This document shows positions 40,266 through 51,200 of a DNA stretch of 64,000 nucleotides, piece by piece. The notes below the pieces were generated by a model, which saw only the letters and a program-made list of their open reading frames with translations, ran no database searches and had not been told where the DNA came from. The position numbers and the translations under genes were made by a program. Within the stretch, counting starts at the first letter, position 1. Every line of letters starts with the position of its first letter. The stretch is from Vibrio hippocampi. GTDB lineage: Bacteria > Pseudomonadota > Gammaproteobacteria > Enterobacterales > Vibrionaceae. The DNA lies in the NCBI RefSeq assembly GCF_921292975.1, contig NZ_CAKLCM010000001.1:248001-312000 (forward strand), given 5' to 3'.

Positions 40266-40516
40266 AGTTATCCTCCAGTGTGTGATTGCAAGTCGGTTCT
40301 TGCAAGTGGTAGGAAACGCTTATGACAAGCTTTTTATTATTTGCCGATAATATTAGATAATAGGTTGGGCAAAAAAGTTGACTGAGTTAGGTTTTTGTTC
40401 CGGTAATGCAAGCCATCACTTAATATTGTCTATCAATGTGATCTTAATCATGTTTTATGTTGGGCAAAATGCAGATTTAGCCCAGAGAGTAATAAAAATA
40501 ACCAATGGAAATCACC
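40266..40516. other. Divergent frdA-epmA promoter region (251 bp)
   Basis: AT-rich control region shared by the frd operon (minus) and epmA (plus). It contains the CRP/FNR-type dyad at 40439-40450. No terminator or open frame. Confidence 0.6.
40437..40452. promoter_or_regulatory. CRP/FNR-type dyad between frdA and epmA
   Basis: TGTGATCTTAATCATG. The core TGAT-N4-ATCA fits FNR, lacking only the outer T and A; with its flanks it also fits CRP (TGTGA-N6-TCAnn). FNR control of frd is expected from E. coli. It is about 175 bp from the frdA start, so the promoter must be some distance upstream. Confidence 0.6.
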
Positions 40517-41491
40517 ATGAACCATAAAAACTGGCAGCCTACGGCAAGTATGGCGTTGTTGAAGCAACGTTCTGAAATTATTAATAATATTCGTCAGTTT
40601 TTTGTATCAAGAAATGTAATGGAAGTTGATACGCCGGCAATGAGTCATGCCACTGTAACCGATGTTCACTTGCATACTTTCAAGACTGATTTTGTCGGTC
40701 CTGGCTATGCCGATGGTCAGACGCTTTATTTGATGACAAGTCCTGAGTTCCATATGAAACGATTGCTGGCAGCGGGCAGTGGCTCAATCTTTCAAATCAA
40801 TAAAGCATTTCGCAACGAGGAAAGTGGTCGTTACCACAACCCGGAATTTACCATGTTGGAGTGGTATCGCGTTGGTTTCGATCATCATCAACTGATGGAT
40901 GAGATGGACGAGTTGTTGCAAGGGGTACTCACAACGACCCAAGCAGAGCGTATGACTTATCAGCAGGCATTTATGACTCATTTAGATTTATGTCCGTTAT
41001 CGGCAGACATCCAGATATTGCGAGATAAGGCGACAGAACTGGGGTTAGGTGATATTGCTGAAAATGAGCAGGATAGAGATACGCTATTGCAACTCTTGTT
41101 TAGTTTGCATGTTGAAACAAATATTGGTCAATCGTGCCCTGCATTTGTCTACGATTTTCCGGCTTCTCAAGCCGCTTTGGCTAAAGTGAACCCATCTGAC
41201 TCAAGAGTGGCTGACCGCTTTGAGGTTTACTTTAAAGGTATTGAATTGGCGAATGGTTTCCACGAGCTTGATAACCCGAGTGAGCAACTGCAAAGGTTTG
41301 AGCAAGATAATCAAAAGCGCGTGCAAATGGGACTGAAACCTCAGCAAATCGACGACCATTTGATTGAAGCATTGAAAGCAGGATTACCGTCTTGCGCTGG
41401 AGTCGCGTTAGGTATTGATAGACTAATTATGTTGGCGCTGGGCGCCAAACACATCGACCAAGTTGTGGCTTTTCCTTTCGATATTGCTTAA
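40517..41491 (+). CDS. epmA: EF-P (R)-beta-lysine ligase EpmA
   Basis: Class II lysyl-tRNA-synthetase-like enzyme without an anticodon-binding domain; it attaches beta-lysine to Lys34 of EF-P. 324 residues from the ATG at 40517, so that WQPTAS sits as in E. coli EpmA; an ATG 4 codons upstream is also possible. Class II motifs are present: [20 protein letters not shown] and [15 protein letters not shown]. Its 3' end overlaps the convergent EamA gene by a few bases, so there is no room for a terminator. Confidence 0.96.
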   Translation: MNHKNWQPTASMALLKQRSEIINNIRQFFVSRNVMEVDTPAMSHATVTDVHLHTFKTDFVGPGYADGQTLYLMTSPEFHMKRLLAAGSGSIFQINKAFRNEESGRYHNPEFTMLEWYRVGFDHHQLMDEMDELLQGVLTTTQAERMTYQQAFMTHLDLCPLSADIQILRDKATELGLGDIAENEQDRDTLLQLLFSLHVETNIGQSCPAFVYDFPASQAALAKVNPSDSRVADRFEVYFKGIELANGFHELDNPSEQLQRFEQDNQKRVQMGLKPQQIDDHLIEALKAGLPSCAGVALGIDRLIMLALGAKHIDQVVAFPFDIA

Positions 41492-42372
41492 CTCACCAAG
41501 ATGCTGGTACCGATAACGGCAAGTATCGCACCCGCCCAAGCGTAACGGTTTGGGCGTTGTCGTGTGTATAGCCACAAGAGAGGCAGAATCATAATCGGAG
41601 TAGTAGAGGAGAGCAGTGCCACCATACCGACATTGCCGGTCTGAAGCGCATACAGAATCAAGGTCATCCCTACCGCCATCGCCAAAAAGCCATTCAGTGC
41701 AGTGATACCAAAGATAGACACGTTTATAGGCTGAGTCGCTTTGGCAAGCTTTGCCCCGCTGATAAAAAATAGACTGTGGGCGATAAACGCAGAAATCATA
41801 CGGATGGCTGACGCGGCGATAGGATCAACATCGGTCAACATCACTGGTTTAGCGATCACGCCTCCCAAAGCCTGACAGATGGCGGCTGTGATCCCAAGTC
41901 CAACACCCACCCAAATATTGCCGCTCATTGAGTCAAGTTGATGGGTATTATTCTTGCGACCAAAAAAGATTGCTGTGGCTACCCCAGCAAACACCAGTGA
42001 TGAACCGAGTAATTCCCAAGAGGTCATGGTTTCAGAAAATAGAAAGTAACCCAGAATGGCAGAGAAAACGGCATGGCAAGAGAATAACAGTCCAGCCTGA
42101 CGAGGTCCCATTCGATTCAAGCAAGCAAATAGCGCAGTATCACCAATAAAGATGCCAATCAGTCCGGACAACACCATCGGTAGGATATGTGGGCTTTCTA
42201 TACTTGCCCATCCTCCAAACACAGCGGCCATGATGGTAAGAATCACAGATACGCATCCCATGCGCCAGCGACTGTATGCGAAGGTACCAAGGTGTTTGGC
42301 GGGTTTGACGGAAATAATACTGGCGACAGCCCACAAAAAGGCCGCTAAGAGGGCAAGCCACTCGAAACCCAT
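41488..42372 (-). CDS. EamA/DMT family transporter
   Basis: 294 residues with ten predicted membrane helices in two EamA repeats (about 5-140 and 155-290). [19 protein letters not shown] and [21 protein letters not shown] are typical of the drug/metabolite family. The substrate is not readable. It sits between epmA and psd, where E. coli has mscM instead. Confidence 0.85.
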   Translation of the reverse strand: MGFEWLALLAAFLWAVASIISVKPAKHLGTFAYSRWRMGCVSVILTIMAAVFGGWASIESPHILPMVLSGLIGIFIGDTALFACLNRMGPRQAGLLFSCHAVFSAILGYFLFSETMTSWELLGSSLVFAGVATAIFFGRKNNTHQLDSMSGNIWVGVGLGITAAICQALGGVIAKPVMLTDVDPIAASAIRMISAFIAHSLFFISGAKLAKATQPINVSIFGITALNGFLAMAVGMTLILYALQTGNVGMVALLSSTTPIMILPLLWLYTRQRPNRYAWAGAILAVIGTSILVS

Positions 42373-42526
42373 AATTGTCCTACTTTACGTGTTAAATATT
42401 GGCTAGGTTTTTACTACGTGACTGCACAAAGTGCAAACGATAGCGGAAGTGAGCGAATGAAATGTTGTTGTTCAACAGTACATCCGCCACACCACAATGA
42501 ACAACTTGATTTGTCGAGCATGCCAA

Positions 42527-43942
42527 TTAAGTCAATATTAACGCGGCAATGTAGACAATCACTAAGCCGATCATCCCCATGAGTAAGCCAGTTTTTGCCA
42601 TATCTTTGCTCTCAATCAGCCCGGTTGAATAGGCTAATGAGTTAGGAGGCGTGGAGACGGGGAGTATCATCCCCAATGAGGCAGAAAAGGCGACGACAAC
42701 CAGCAGACCTTGCAGCCCACCCACATCGCTCAATCCCTGCATCGAAGCGCCAATAGCTGCCGCAATCGGCATTAATAGGTTAGCCGTTGCGGTATTAGAC
42801 ATAAAGTTGGCCATTAACCAGCAGATGATGGATAAGGTTAGCAAAACGGCAATAGGACTGAGCATGTCATAATCTATCGCGTGAGCTAATGCGACGGCCA
42901 GTCCGGTTTTATCAAGCCCGATACCAATCGCAATACCACCGGCAACGAGCCACAGCACATCCCAGTTAATCAGTTTAAGTTCCTCTTTACCCATAATGCC
43001 GGTAAGAGTGAAGACCGCCAATGGGACGACAGAAACCACATAGGTGTTCATGCCATGCAGCTGAGTCGTCATCCACAGTAAAATCGTTGCAGCAAAGGTG
43101 ACGTAGACCACGAGCGCACGCCAGTTAGTTTGAAAGGCTCCGCCTAGCTTGAGGGTGAGGCTTTGCTGGGAACAGGGAAAAAGTTTTTGTAGCAGTATCC
43201 AGGCAATGGCGAGTTGCACAATAACAAAAGGCAACCCCATCATCATCCATTCCAAAAAGGTGATGGCGTTCTCTCCGGTGAGGTATTGCAATGCAATGGC
43301 ATTGGGCGGCGTACCGATAGGTGTCGCAATGCCCCCCGTATTCGCCGCAATAGGGATACACAACACTAAGGCTTTGATACCGAGATCGCCTTTTGGTGCG
43401 GAAGCAACAATAGGTCCAAGCAGCGCCAGCATCATAACGGTCGTTGCCGTGTTAGACATAAACATGGAAAACACCGCAGTGATGAGCATAAGACCCAACA
43501 TGATAAATTTGGGTTGGTGACCAAATGGCTTAAGTAAAACTCGGGCGAGGTTGTTGTCTAGTTCATACTTTGAGGCGGCAATCGCCAATGCAAAGCCCCC
43601 CATAAAGAGAATAATAATCGGTGATGAGAAGGCAGCAAGAATATCGGTATAAGGGATAAGTGCGCCAAGAGGTTGGCTGTCAGGCGATGCCCTAAAGTGC
43701 AATAAGCCTTTGTCTGAAATCATCACTAATTCAAGCGCAATGATTAAAATCGAGGTAGCAAACACGGGAACAGGCTCTAATACCCAAAGTAGCGCCGCGA
43801 GCAAAAAAATCGCCAGTAACCGATGTTGGATCAGCGTTAAATCATCAATCGGAATCGCGCTACTCGGCAGCGCTAGCACCAAAAGTGGGATAGCAAAACA
43901 GATCAAAAGCTTTAATAACACGCTGAAATTAATTTTTGCCAT
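42527..43942 (-). CDS. SLC13/DASS family Na+-coupled dicarboxylate or sulfate transporter
   Basis: 471 residues from the ATG at 43942 (MAKINFSVLL); a further ATG lies 9 codons upstream. About 11-12 helices. Both inverted-repeat sodium/substrate motifs are present, MSNTATTVMML and MSNTATANLLMP, the SNT motifs of the DASS family, plus NTGGIATPIGTPPNAIAL and the C-terminal PVSTPPNSLAY. Vibrio members (VcINDY) carry succinate, a product of the frd operon, which is suggestive only. Alone in its transcript. Confidence 0.88.
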   Translation of the reverse strand: MAKINFSVLLKLLICFAIPLLVLALPSSAIPIDDLTLIQHRLLAIFLLAALLWVLEPVPVFATSILIIALELVMISDKGLLHFRASPDSQPLGALIPYTDILAAFSSPIIILFMGGFALAIAASKYELDNNLARVLLKPFGHQPKFIMLGLMLITAVFSMFMSNTATTVMMLALLGPIVASAPKGDLGIKALVLCIPIAANTGGIATPIGTPPNAIALQYLTGENAITFLEWMMMGLPFVIVQLAIAWILLQKLFPCSQQSLTLKLGGAFQTNWRALVVYVTFAATILLWMTTQLHGMNTYVVSVVPLAVFTLTGIMGKEELKLINWDVLWLVAGGIAIGIGLDKTGLAVALAHAIDYDMLSPIAVLLTLSIICWLMANFMSNTATANLLMPIAAAIGASMQGLSDVGGLQGLLVVVAFSASLGMILPVSTPPNSLAYSTGLIESKDMAKTGLLMGMIGLVIVYIAALILT

Positions 43943-44205
43943 AAACGTTATAGCCCTAAAAGTAAGCACTCAGCTTAGCTTAATTGAATCGGCAAATAGC
44001 AACTTAGAGTGAGATGGAATTTTTTGAATGTCGAGAAGTGTTTTTCGGGGAGTTTTGCTTTAGGTCAAAAGATGGGTAGGTTGGTTTGGTCAGTGAAGTA
44101 AACTTATTGATTGCCAGGACCTAGAGAGTGGTACGCACACTACCTTTTAAATTCATTGAATTGGTTTAATGGTTAATTGGTACTGTGCTAACTAAAAATG
44201 GTAAA

Positions 44206-44577
44206 TTATTCGGATAGTATCTCTACGCCATAAATCGATAATCCGAGACTAGCGTTGCAACTGCCACCTAACAATAACATAACTTTCTTCTGTTGTGCCT
44301 GTGCGCTTGAGGCAGCAGAGAAAATCGGTTGAGTTCTGCTACTGCTACTGTTCGATAACGTTGCCATTTTTTTTCGGTTAGTAGTACTGCATGTCGTATT
44401 AGGAGTCTCTTCAACGTGAATCATCGTTCTGTAGCTATCTTTGATATATGTAGTAACTTTACTAATCGTGTAAGGACCGTACCAGTTGCTACCACTTGGA
44501 GCCCAAGAACTAGCAAAGCTATTGAAGCTTATAACAGTCGTAACTAACAAGCCTAATATCTGAATTGCCTTTAACAT
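44206..44577 (-). CDS. Small exported protein, possibly OB-fold (toxin B-subunit-like)
   Basis: 123 residues with a signal peptide (cut near SFNSFASS). The rest is beta-rich and ends with IFSAASSAQAQQKKVMLLL, GGSC and a short I-YGVEIL strand; together with an upstream TTCST cysteine this looks like the pattern of small OB-fold B subunits such as SubB, but the similarity is weak and I do not assign a function. It is divergent from the RHS locus, across a region with three palindromic AT-rich sites, so it may belong to it. Confidence 0.65.
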   Translation of the reverse strand: MLKAIQILGLLVTTVISFNSFASSWAPSGSNWYGPYTISKVTTYIKDSYRTMIHVEETPNTTCSTTNRKKMATLSNSSSSRTQPIFSAASSAQAQQKKVMLLLGGSCNASLGLSIYGVEILSE

Positions 44578-44803
44578 AATATTCCCACCTTAATTTAAAT
44601 TATCAATCAATAGTAATAACAAACAGTGACGGAACTTTTAACAGGTATTAGGAAGAGTAATATAGTTGTAGAAAAAGGTTAAGAAATTAATTTAAATTAA
44701 AATATAGCGTGGGATTCTTAATTTAAATTAAATGTGACATGCTGCGGTTGACAATACTTTTCGTTAGTTTGAAACTGGTTTGGTCACATTTTTAGGAGAA
44801 GCT
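44578..44803. promoter_or_regulatory. Divergent control region with three TTAATTTAAATTA palindromes
   Basis: The perfect 14-bp palindrome TTAATTTAAATTAA occurs at 44687-44700 and 44718-44731, exactly 31 bp apart (three helical turns), and a 13/14 copy at 44592-44605. It lies between the small exported gene and the RHS operon. The regulator is unknown. Confidence 0.55.
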
Positions 44804-45127
44804 ATGATTATCTTTCAAAGGAAAAAACTGGCTTTTATTATAGCGGCATTCTTAATTCTGTTGTTAATGGTGAATTATTTTATCTGGAATAATAAGAGAT
44901 TGTTAATTCACAGTGATACCAATGCTAACTCCAGTGATGTTTACTATGATGACTATTCAGTGGATAAACTTAACTCGCAAGCACCTATAGTTAAATTACG
45001 TAAAGAATTGTTGAATCACAATGTGGATGAAATTCCATGGGATACATTACATCAAGGTGATGATGTAGTTGAAAGAATTAAAATGGTGGAAGAGAGAATA
45101 AGTAATCTAGAAGAAGGTATTAAGTAA
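44804..45127 (+). CDS. Small membrane-anchored protein preceding the RHS protein
   Basis: 107 residues from the ATG at 44804, with TTTAGGAGAAGCT just upstream. A short basic N-terminus precedes one helix (residues 7-25) and then a periplasmic part that ends in a charged coiled coil (VVERIKMVEERISNLEEGI). It ends 94 bp before the RHS start and is probably in the same operon. A helper for export or folding of the RHS protein is possible but is inference from position only. Not similar to the EagR-type chaperones of T6SS RHS effectors. Confidence 0.75.
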   Translation: MIIFQRKKLAFIIAAFLILLLMVNYFIWNNKRLLIHSDTNANSSDVYYDDYSVDKLNSQAPIVKLRKELLNHNVDEIPWDTLHQGDDVVERIKMVEERISNLEEGIK

Positions 45128-45221
45128 CGATCCATTAATGTCCACACTATGCAAAGAGTGTGAACAATTGAGGAATAGAACTCCACTTATACCGTATGGG
45201 ATTTGTAAGGATGGGCACAAT

Positions 45222-48200
45222 ATGATACGTATTCTAATCTTTGTATATACTGCATTATTCTCAAATTTTGTGTCTTCTCAAGTAGGCACACTCCCCGGTG
45301 AATTAGTTGTCCAGCATGGTGTATCTCAATACCAAATACCCATTGAACTTCCAGAGGGTAGAGGTGGGAACACACCGCAACTTGGTCTTATATACTCAAG
45401 TCAAAACCCTGCTTCAGGCATAGTGGGTTCAGGTTTCTCTATTTCTGGCTTATCTGCCATTAGCCGATGTGGCATGCAAATTTCGATTGATGGCTATAGT
45501 CAAGCACCAAACAATGCATTAAATGATAACTTTTGTCTGGATGGCACTAGATTAATGTTATCTAAAGGCAGTAACGGATTGGATGGTGCAGAGTATCGCC
45601 CACACATTGATAACTTTAGTCATATTATTTTAAATAATAATGCTTCATCTGATGATAGCTACTTCAAAATATTCACCAAATCTGGTGATGTTTTAACTTA
45701 TGGTAAAAAATTTGATAATAACTTATGGCTGTTGACGAAAATTGATGACCGAACAGGAAAAAATAGCATTGAGTATTATTACAATAATAATGCTCAGATT
45801 GAAAGGATAACTTATGACCAATATGAATTAGTGTTTGTTTATCGTTTGTATTCTGGTCTTAATGGTAAATATGTCAGTTATTTTAATAGAACTAATAACA
45901 ATATACGTAAAAGCAATAAATTACTTGATAAAATTCAGATTAAGTTAAATGGTAAAATAAAAAATTACTATAAAATCAGAAGGAAAGGCAAAAGTTCTGA
46001 TGATGTTACATCAGTGACAGGGCAGTTGATTTCGGGTATTACGTATTGTGATAAAAAAGGGGCTTGTCTACCAGAGACAAAATTCGAGTGGCTTAGTGAA
46101 CGCCCATTTGATAGTTATTCTCGCCATCTAATCCCTAAATGGGGAGTAGATATTGGTGGGCAGTCAGGAAATGGTTTTATTGATGCAACGGGTGACCAAA
46201 ATATTGACTATTGTCGCGTGTCAGCGAATAACAAGATAGAGTGCCAGTTTAATTTTGGTCAACAAGGAGGTGCAAATACACATGAGTTTTTATTATCTCC
46301 AGCGATAAATAAGTCCTATTGGTGGGGGTGGACAGACTTTAATGGTGATGGGAGAGATCAGTTATGCCGAATTAACAGTGGTCAGTTTGTTTGTACTGAG
46401 TTTCGTTCGAATGGTCAGCAGGTTAATACCAAAATCGCTGTCGATTATTTGCCTAAGAGTGTCCAAAAAACGTGGGTATTTGATTTTACTGGTAATGGAT
46501 TGCCTGATTTATGTCGAATTACAGGTAACGACTCATTAGTATGCAACGAAAACACTGATGGACGTAAGTTAAACGATATATATATTTACCCACGATTAGA
46601 GTTAGCTCCAGATGACTATATGTGGTGGGCTGACATTGATGGGAACGGATTCCAAGACTTTTGTCGAGCGACTGATAGAAGTAGGAATGCTGAGCTCACT
46701 TGTACTCGTTTTAATGCGGGGCAAGTAATTGGTTCAAAAGATGAAAAATTGTCGATTACAGATTTAGGTTGGCGATGGTGGGTTGGTGGTCGTGGTTATG
46801 ACACTCGTCGATGGTGGGTAGATGTTAATGGTGATGGTGCAACTGACTATTGCCGCAATACTGGGAATAAGTCAGGCACAGGTAGCAATATAACTTGTTC
46901 CTTAGGATCTTTGGGTGATATTGACCGTTTTGATGCTGATATTGTATTGGTCGGAGGAAGCGATTGGCAAGGGAATTGGGGTGATAGCCAAAGCCATTGG
47001 TGGCTGGATACTAATAAAGACGGTCAATTGGAATTTTGTCGCCTAATCAGTGGAACCATGCATTGTACTACGATGACTGGAGAAACATCAGTGTTTTCAC
47101 TCAGCGAAAGTGGTTCCACGCAAGCGGGGACTGGCAGTCGTCGATGGTTTATGGATCTAAATGGTGATGGTGAAATAGAGTATTGCCGCAATGTTAATGC
47201 AACCTCAGGAAGCAGTAGCGCACTAGACTGCCAAAATATCCATACCGAATTATATTCGCCTTCATTGTTGAAAGCTGTGACAAATGGTCTAGGGTTCACT
47301 TCGCAAGTGGAATACGATCGTCATAAAAATATTGGTAAACCTCAATGGTCGACAGAGTTAAAACACCCATACGTTTCAGGTAACAAAAATGCATTACTTG
47401 TTTCTAAAATGGTGTCAGACAATGGCGTAGGTGGAAAAGCTTATACCGAATTTTTCTATGGTCCCACTCGTTATCATCTCCATGGAGAGGGACATTCCGG
47501 CTTTGCATGGATAAAGCAACGAGAATATCGTGATGAGGATAATATTGGTCGAGGACGAGAGATCTTCTACCGTACAGACTATCCTTTCACTCAATCGCTC
47601 TCTAAAAGTAAAGAGTATCTTTTAGATATGGAGCAACTTAATGGTGATAAATGGAATTTCTCCACCGCTAAATTGCTCAATCAAACGATCTTAACCTATG
47701 ACGTAACAAGGTTCGGACAGAGTGGGAAAGCCAATAAACATGCCTACGACATTCAGACGATCTTAAATGAGCAAGCTCAACTTCCGATAACAGGGGTGGT
47801 GGAAGAGTATCGATATAAAGGAAAAACCTACATTAAGCCTATAGATAAAATTGATGGTTCGATATCAAATAACAAACTAGAACTTGAAAAGTACTATCTT
47901 CTGGAAAATAAAGCGGGAATTTATTCGAATATCAATTTTGTCGAAGGCAAGATTTTTATCGCGACTTATACAAAAGTAAGCGTTGAGCAATCAGCAGTAC
48001 TTGACAAAGTTCTTAGAACCCCAACCTCGACCTACATTATCCCAAGTAATACCGATACAGGACCATTGGGATTACAGTATGAATATTCGCCAACTTCTGT
48101 TCGTTATGCAGTTTATGTCGATAAACAAATAGACACTAGTTACGATTTGAATGGTCGACTTCTTTCCAGCGTTACGACACAGAATCAGCAAATAGATTCC

Positions 48201-51200
48201 TTTGGTAATGTGGGACTTACCTCTGTTAGCACGACTTCAGTAAATCCAGTGTCGGGAAGATCAGAAACCTTTATTACTGAAACTCACAACCAATATGATA
48301 ACGATGAGTCTCAATGGTTGCTTGGACGCTTGACTTCATCCAGGGTTATTCATACCGCACCTGACGGAGCGAAGTCTGCTAGACAGTCTAGTTTCTCCTA
48401 TGACTCAAATACTGGATATTTAGTTGATGAGGTAATTGAACCTGATCATAAGCTGTCAGTGACTAAAGTGTATACGAGAAATGCTGAAGGTGTCATTGTT
48501 GGCACGCGCACGACAGCATGGAATGGTCAAGGGACACAGACGCGCAGAGGCGCAATGCTACTTACCTACTCGGGAGATTCTGTTAGCCAGTCCAGTACCA
48601 ATGCGTTGGGATTCAAATCTTCGATAGTGACTGATCGCTATACAGGATTAAGCACTGCAAATGATATCAATAATCTAAAAACTATTACTGAACGAGATGG
48701 GTTTGGTCGAGTTGTTAAATCAAGAGTGCAAGCCAAGGTCGGATTTAATGATACTAGCATTCAATACCATCCTATTAATCGGAGCCAATGTATTCATAAG
48801 CCTCAGCATGCTGTGTATTGCGTGATTACCAATACACGAGGCTTGGGGATGGGGAACCAGATTGTCTATTACGATAGCTTACAACGTGAGCTACGAACGG
48901 CTCATTTGGGGCTCAATTATCGTTGGATTTTGAAAGACAGTATTTACAATAGTAAAGCTCAGTTATACAAAGTTTCTCGTCCATATTTTGCAGATGAAAC
49001 TCCGCAATTTTCGATAACAAACTATGACGAACTTGGTAGGGTTATTTCAATTTCTGAGCCAGGGCCTGCGGGAGAAAAGCACTCACTTATTCGCTATCAA
49101 TACGGCGCAAATTGGGTCAAACAATTTGATGCATTAGACAAAGTGACGACCACCTATTTCAATGCCAAAGGTTGGGAAATCAAAGTCGCACAGCCTCATG
49201 GTGCGAGTCTGGAAAAAAGTTATTCACCAACAGGTAAACTCATCCGGGCTAAAGGAGCGGACGGAGCGATTATTACCAATAGGTATGATGTCCTTGGTAA
49301 TAAAGAGTTCACTGATGACCCAGATCTCGGACAGTGGCGTTATACCTACAATGGCTTTGGCGAGTTGATTTCGCAGACAGACGCAAAAGGGCAAACAACT
49401 CAAACCCACTACGACAAGCTGGGTCGCACGGTATCTAAAACGGTAGAAACGAAAGACAATAATGGAAAAGTGACCACGAATACCTCGCAGTGGTTTTATG
49501 ATAGTTACGGCAACAATAAATGGAACGGGGCGCTGTTGAGAACACAAACCCCGGAGACGATCAAGAATCGTACTTTTGATAGCGTAGGGCAACTTTCTCG
49601 TGAACAACTGATTACTGCCAAACATACTTTTACCCGATCATTTACCTATAATAAATACGGACAAGTTACTCAAGAAAAACGACCAAATAGCTTTGAACTC
49701 AATTATGACTATGACTACTTTACCGGTGTTACCAAAGGAATTTGGGGCAATAAATCGCAAATATCGGTGCAGTTCTCAGAGGCTGAATATCGCAGTGTTA
49801 TTCAGCCTTTGTTGATCGAGGCAGTCGAACGAGCGACACGCTATTTATCTCGAGCAAATGATCTTGTTGAACAGCTCAAATTTTATGATAAACGTATAGA
49901 GATTTATCAGCAATTAATCAGTCAAACTATGAATGTCTCGGAAGATAGCGCAGACATTTACACAGCAGCAGCAGGTAAGGCATTAACAGTCCATGAGCAC
50001 TGGAATGGAGTTCAATACTTACAGATACCCGATACGATCATTGTTATTCCAAACCAACCTTTATTGATCAGTAGCATGCCCGCTAAGTTTCACCTAAAGC
50101 TTGAGGGTAACGCCTTGAGTAAGGTCAGTTTAGAAGAGTGGCAGCATGTGCAAGCACAACTAACTCAGAAAGAACGACAAGTGTTTTATGACCGACTCAA
50201 TGGTCAAGGTATGATCATTGGTCAAGAGGTGATTGATGATATTCCAGAAATTTATGATGATCCAACACTGAGTGCGTTTGAAAAACTTAGACTATATGCG
50301 CAAGAGATCCAGAGGTTAGAGTATGTACAAAACAACCTACACCAACAAGCACACAGCTATGTTGATGCAGCAGAGCAGTTAGTCACCCTATCCAAACAAA
50401 CACAGTTAATTGCGGATCGTTACAAAGCGATGAGGAGCGACAGTCTTAAGGAGTACTATAACCTTAGAGTATTACCATCCGCTGAGCTTGCAAAGGGTAA
50501 GATCTATTATTGGCGCATCAATGGATTAGATGCAGAAGGTCGAGTTCGCTCTGAACTTTATGGTAACGGATTGTCAAATGTTTACGATTATCATGAAGGC
50601 ACAGGGCAACTGCTGAGCATTAACACGCAGTCAGGAGGGCAAACGCTTCGTCAACTGCATTATGTTTATGACCGAATGGATAATGTTCGTGAACGGCGTG
50701 ATCTAGTTAATCATATTCAAGATAGATATCAATATGATCACCTTAATCGCCTTACCAATAACACGTTAACAGCACTGGGTGATCACCACACCTCAAATCC
50801 ATTATTCAATAAGTCTTATCGGGTTAACTATAACAAAGCCGGTAATATTGCATTTAAAACCGACGTTGGTGCTTATCAATATACCGATAGTAAACATCGT
50901 CATGCCGTTACTAAAGCAGGCACCAAAATCTATACCTATGATGATAATGGAAATATGTTGTCAGGAGATGGTAGAACAATAAGCTGGAATGGCTTTAATA
51001 AGCCGATAAAAATTAGCAAAGGGAGTCAGTGGGTCCGCTTTTCTTATGATGAAAATCGCCAACGTTATCTAAAACAAAATCAACTGGGTGATAAAACGTG
51101 GTATTTAGGTAAAGACTATGAGCGGATTGATCTTGCCAACGGTGAAGTAGAGCATAAGCAGTTTATCAATGTCGGAGGTAAACTTATTGCGGTCAATATC

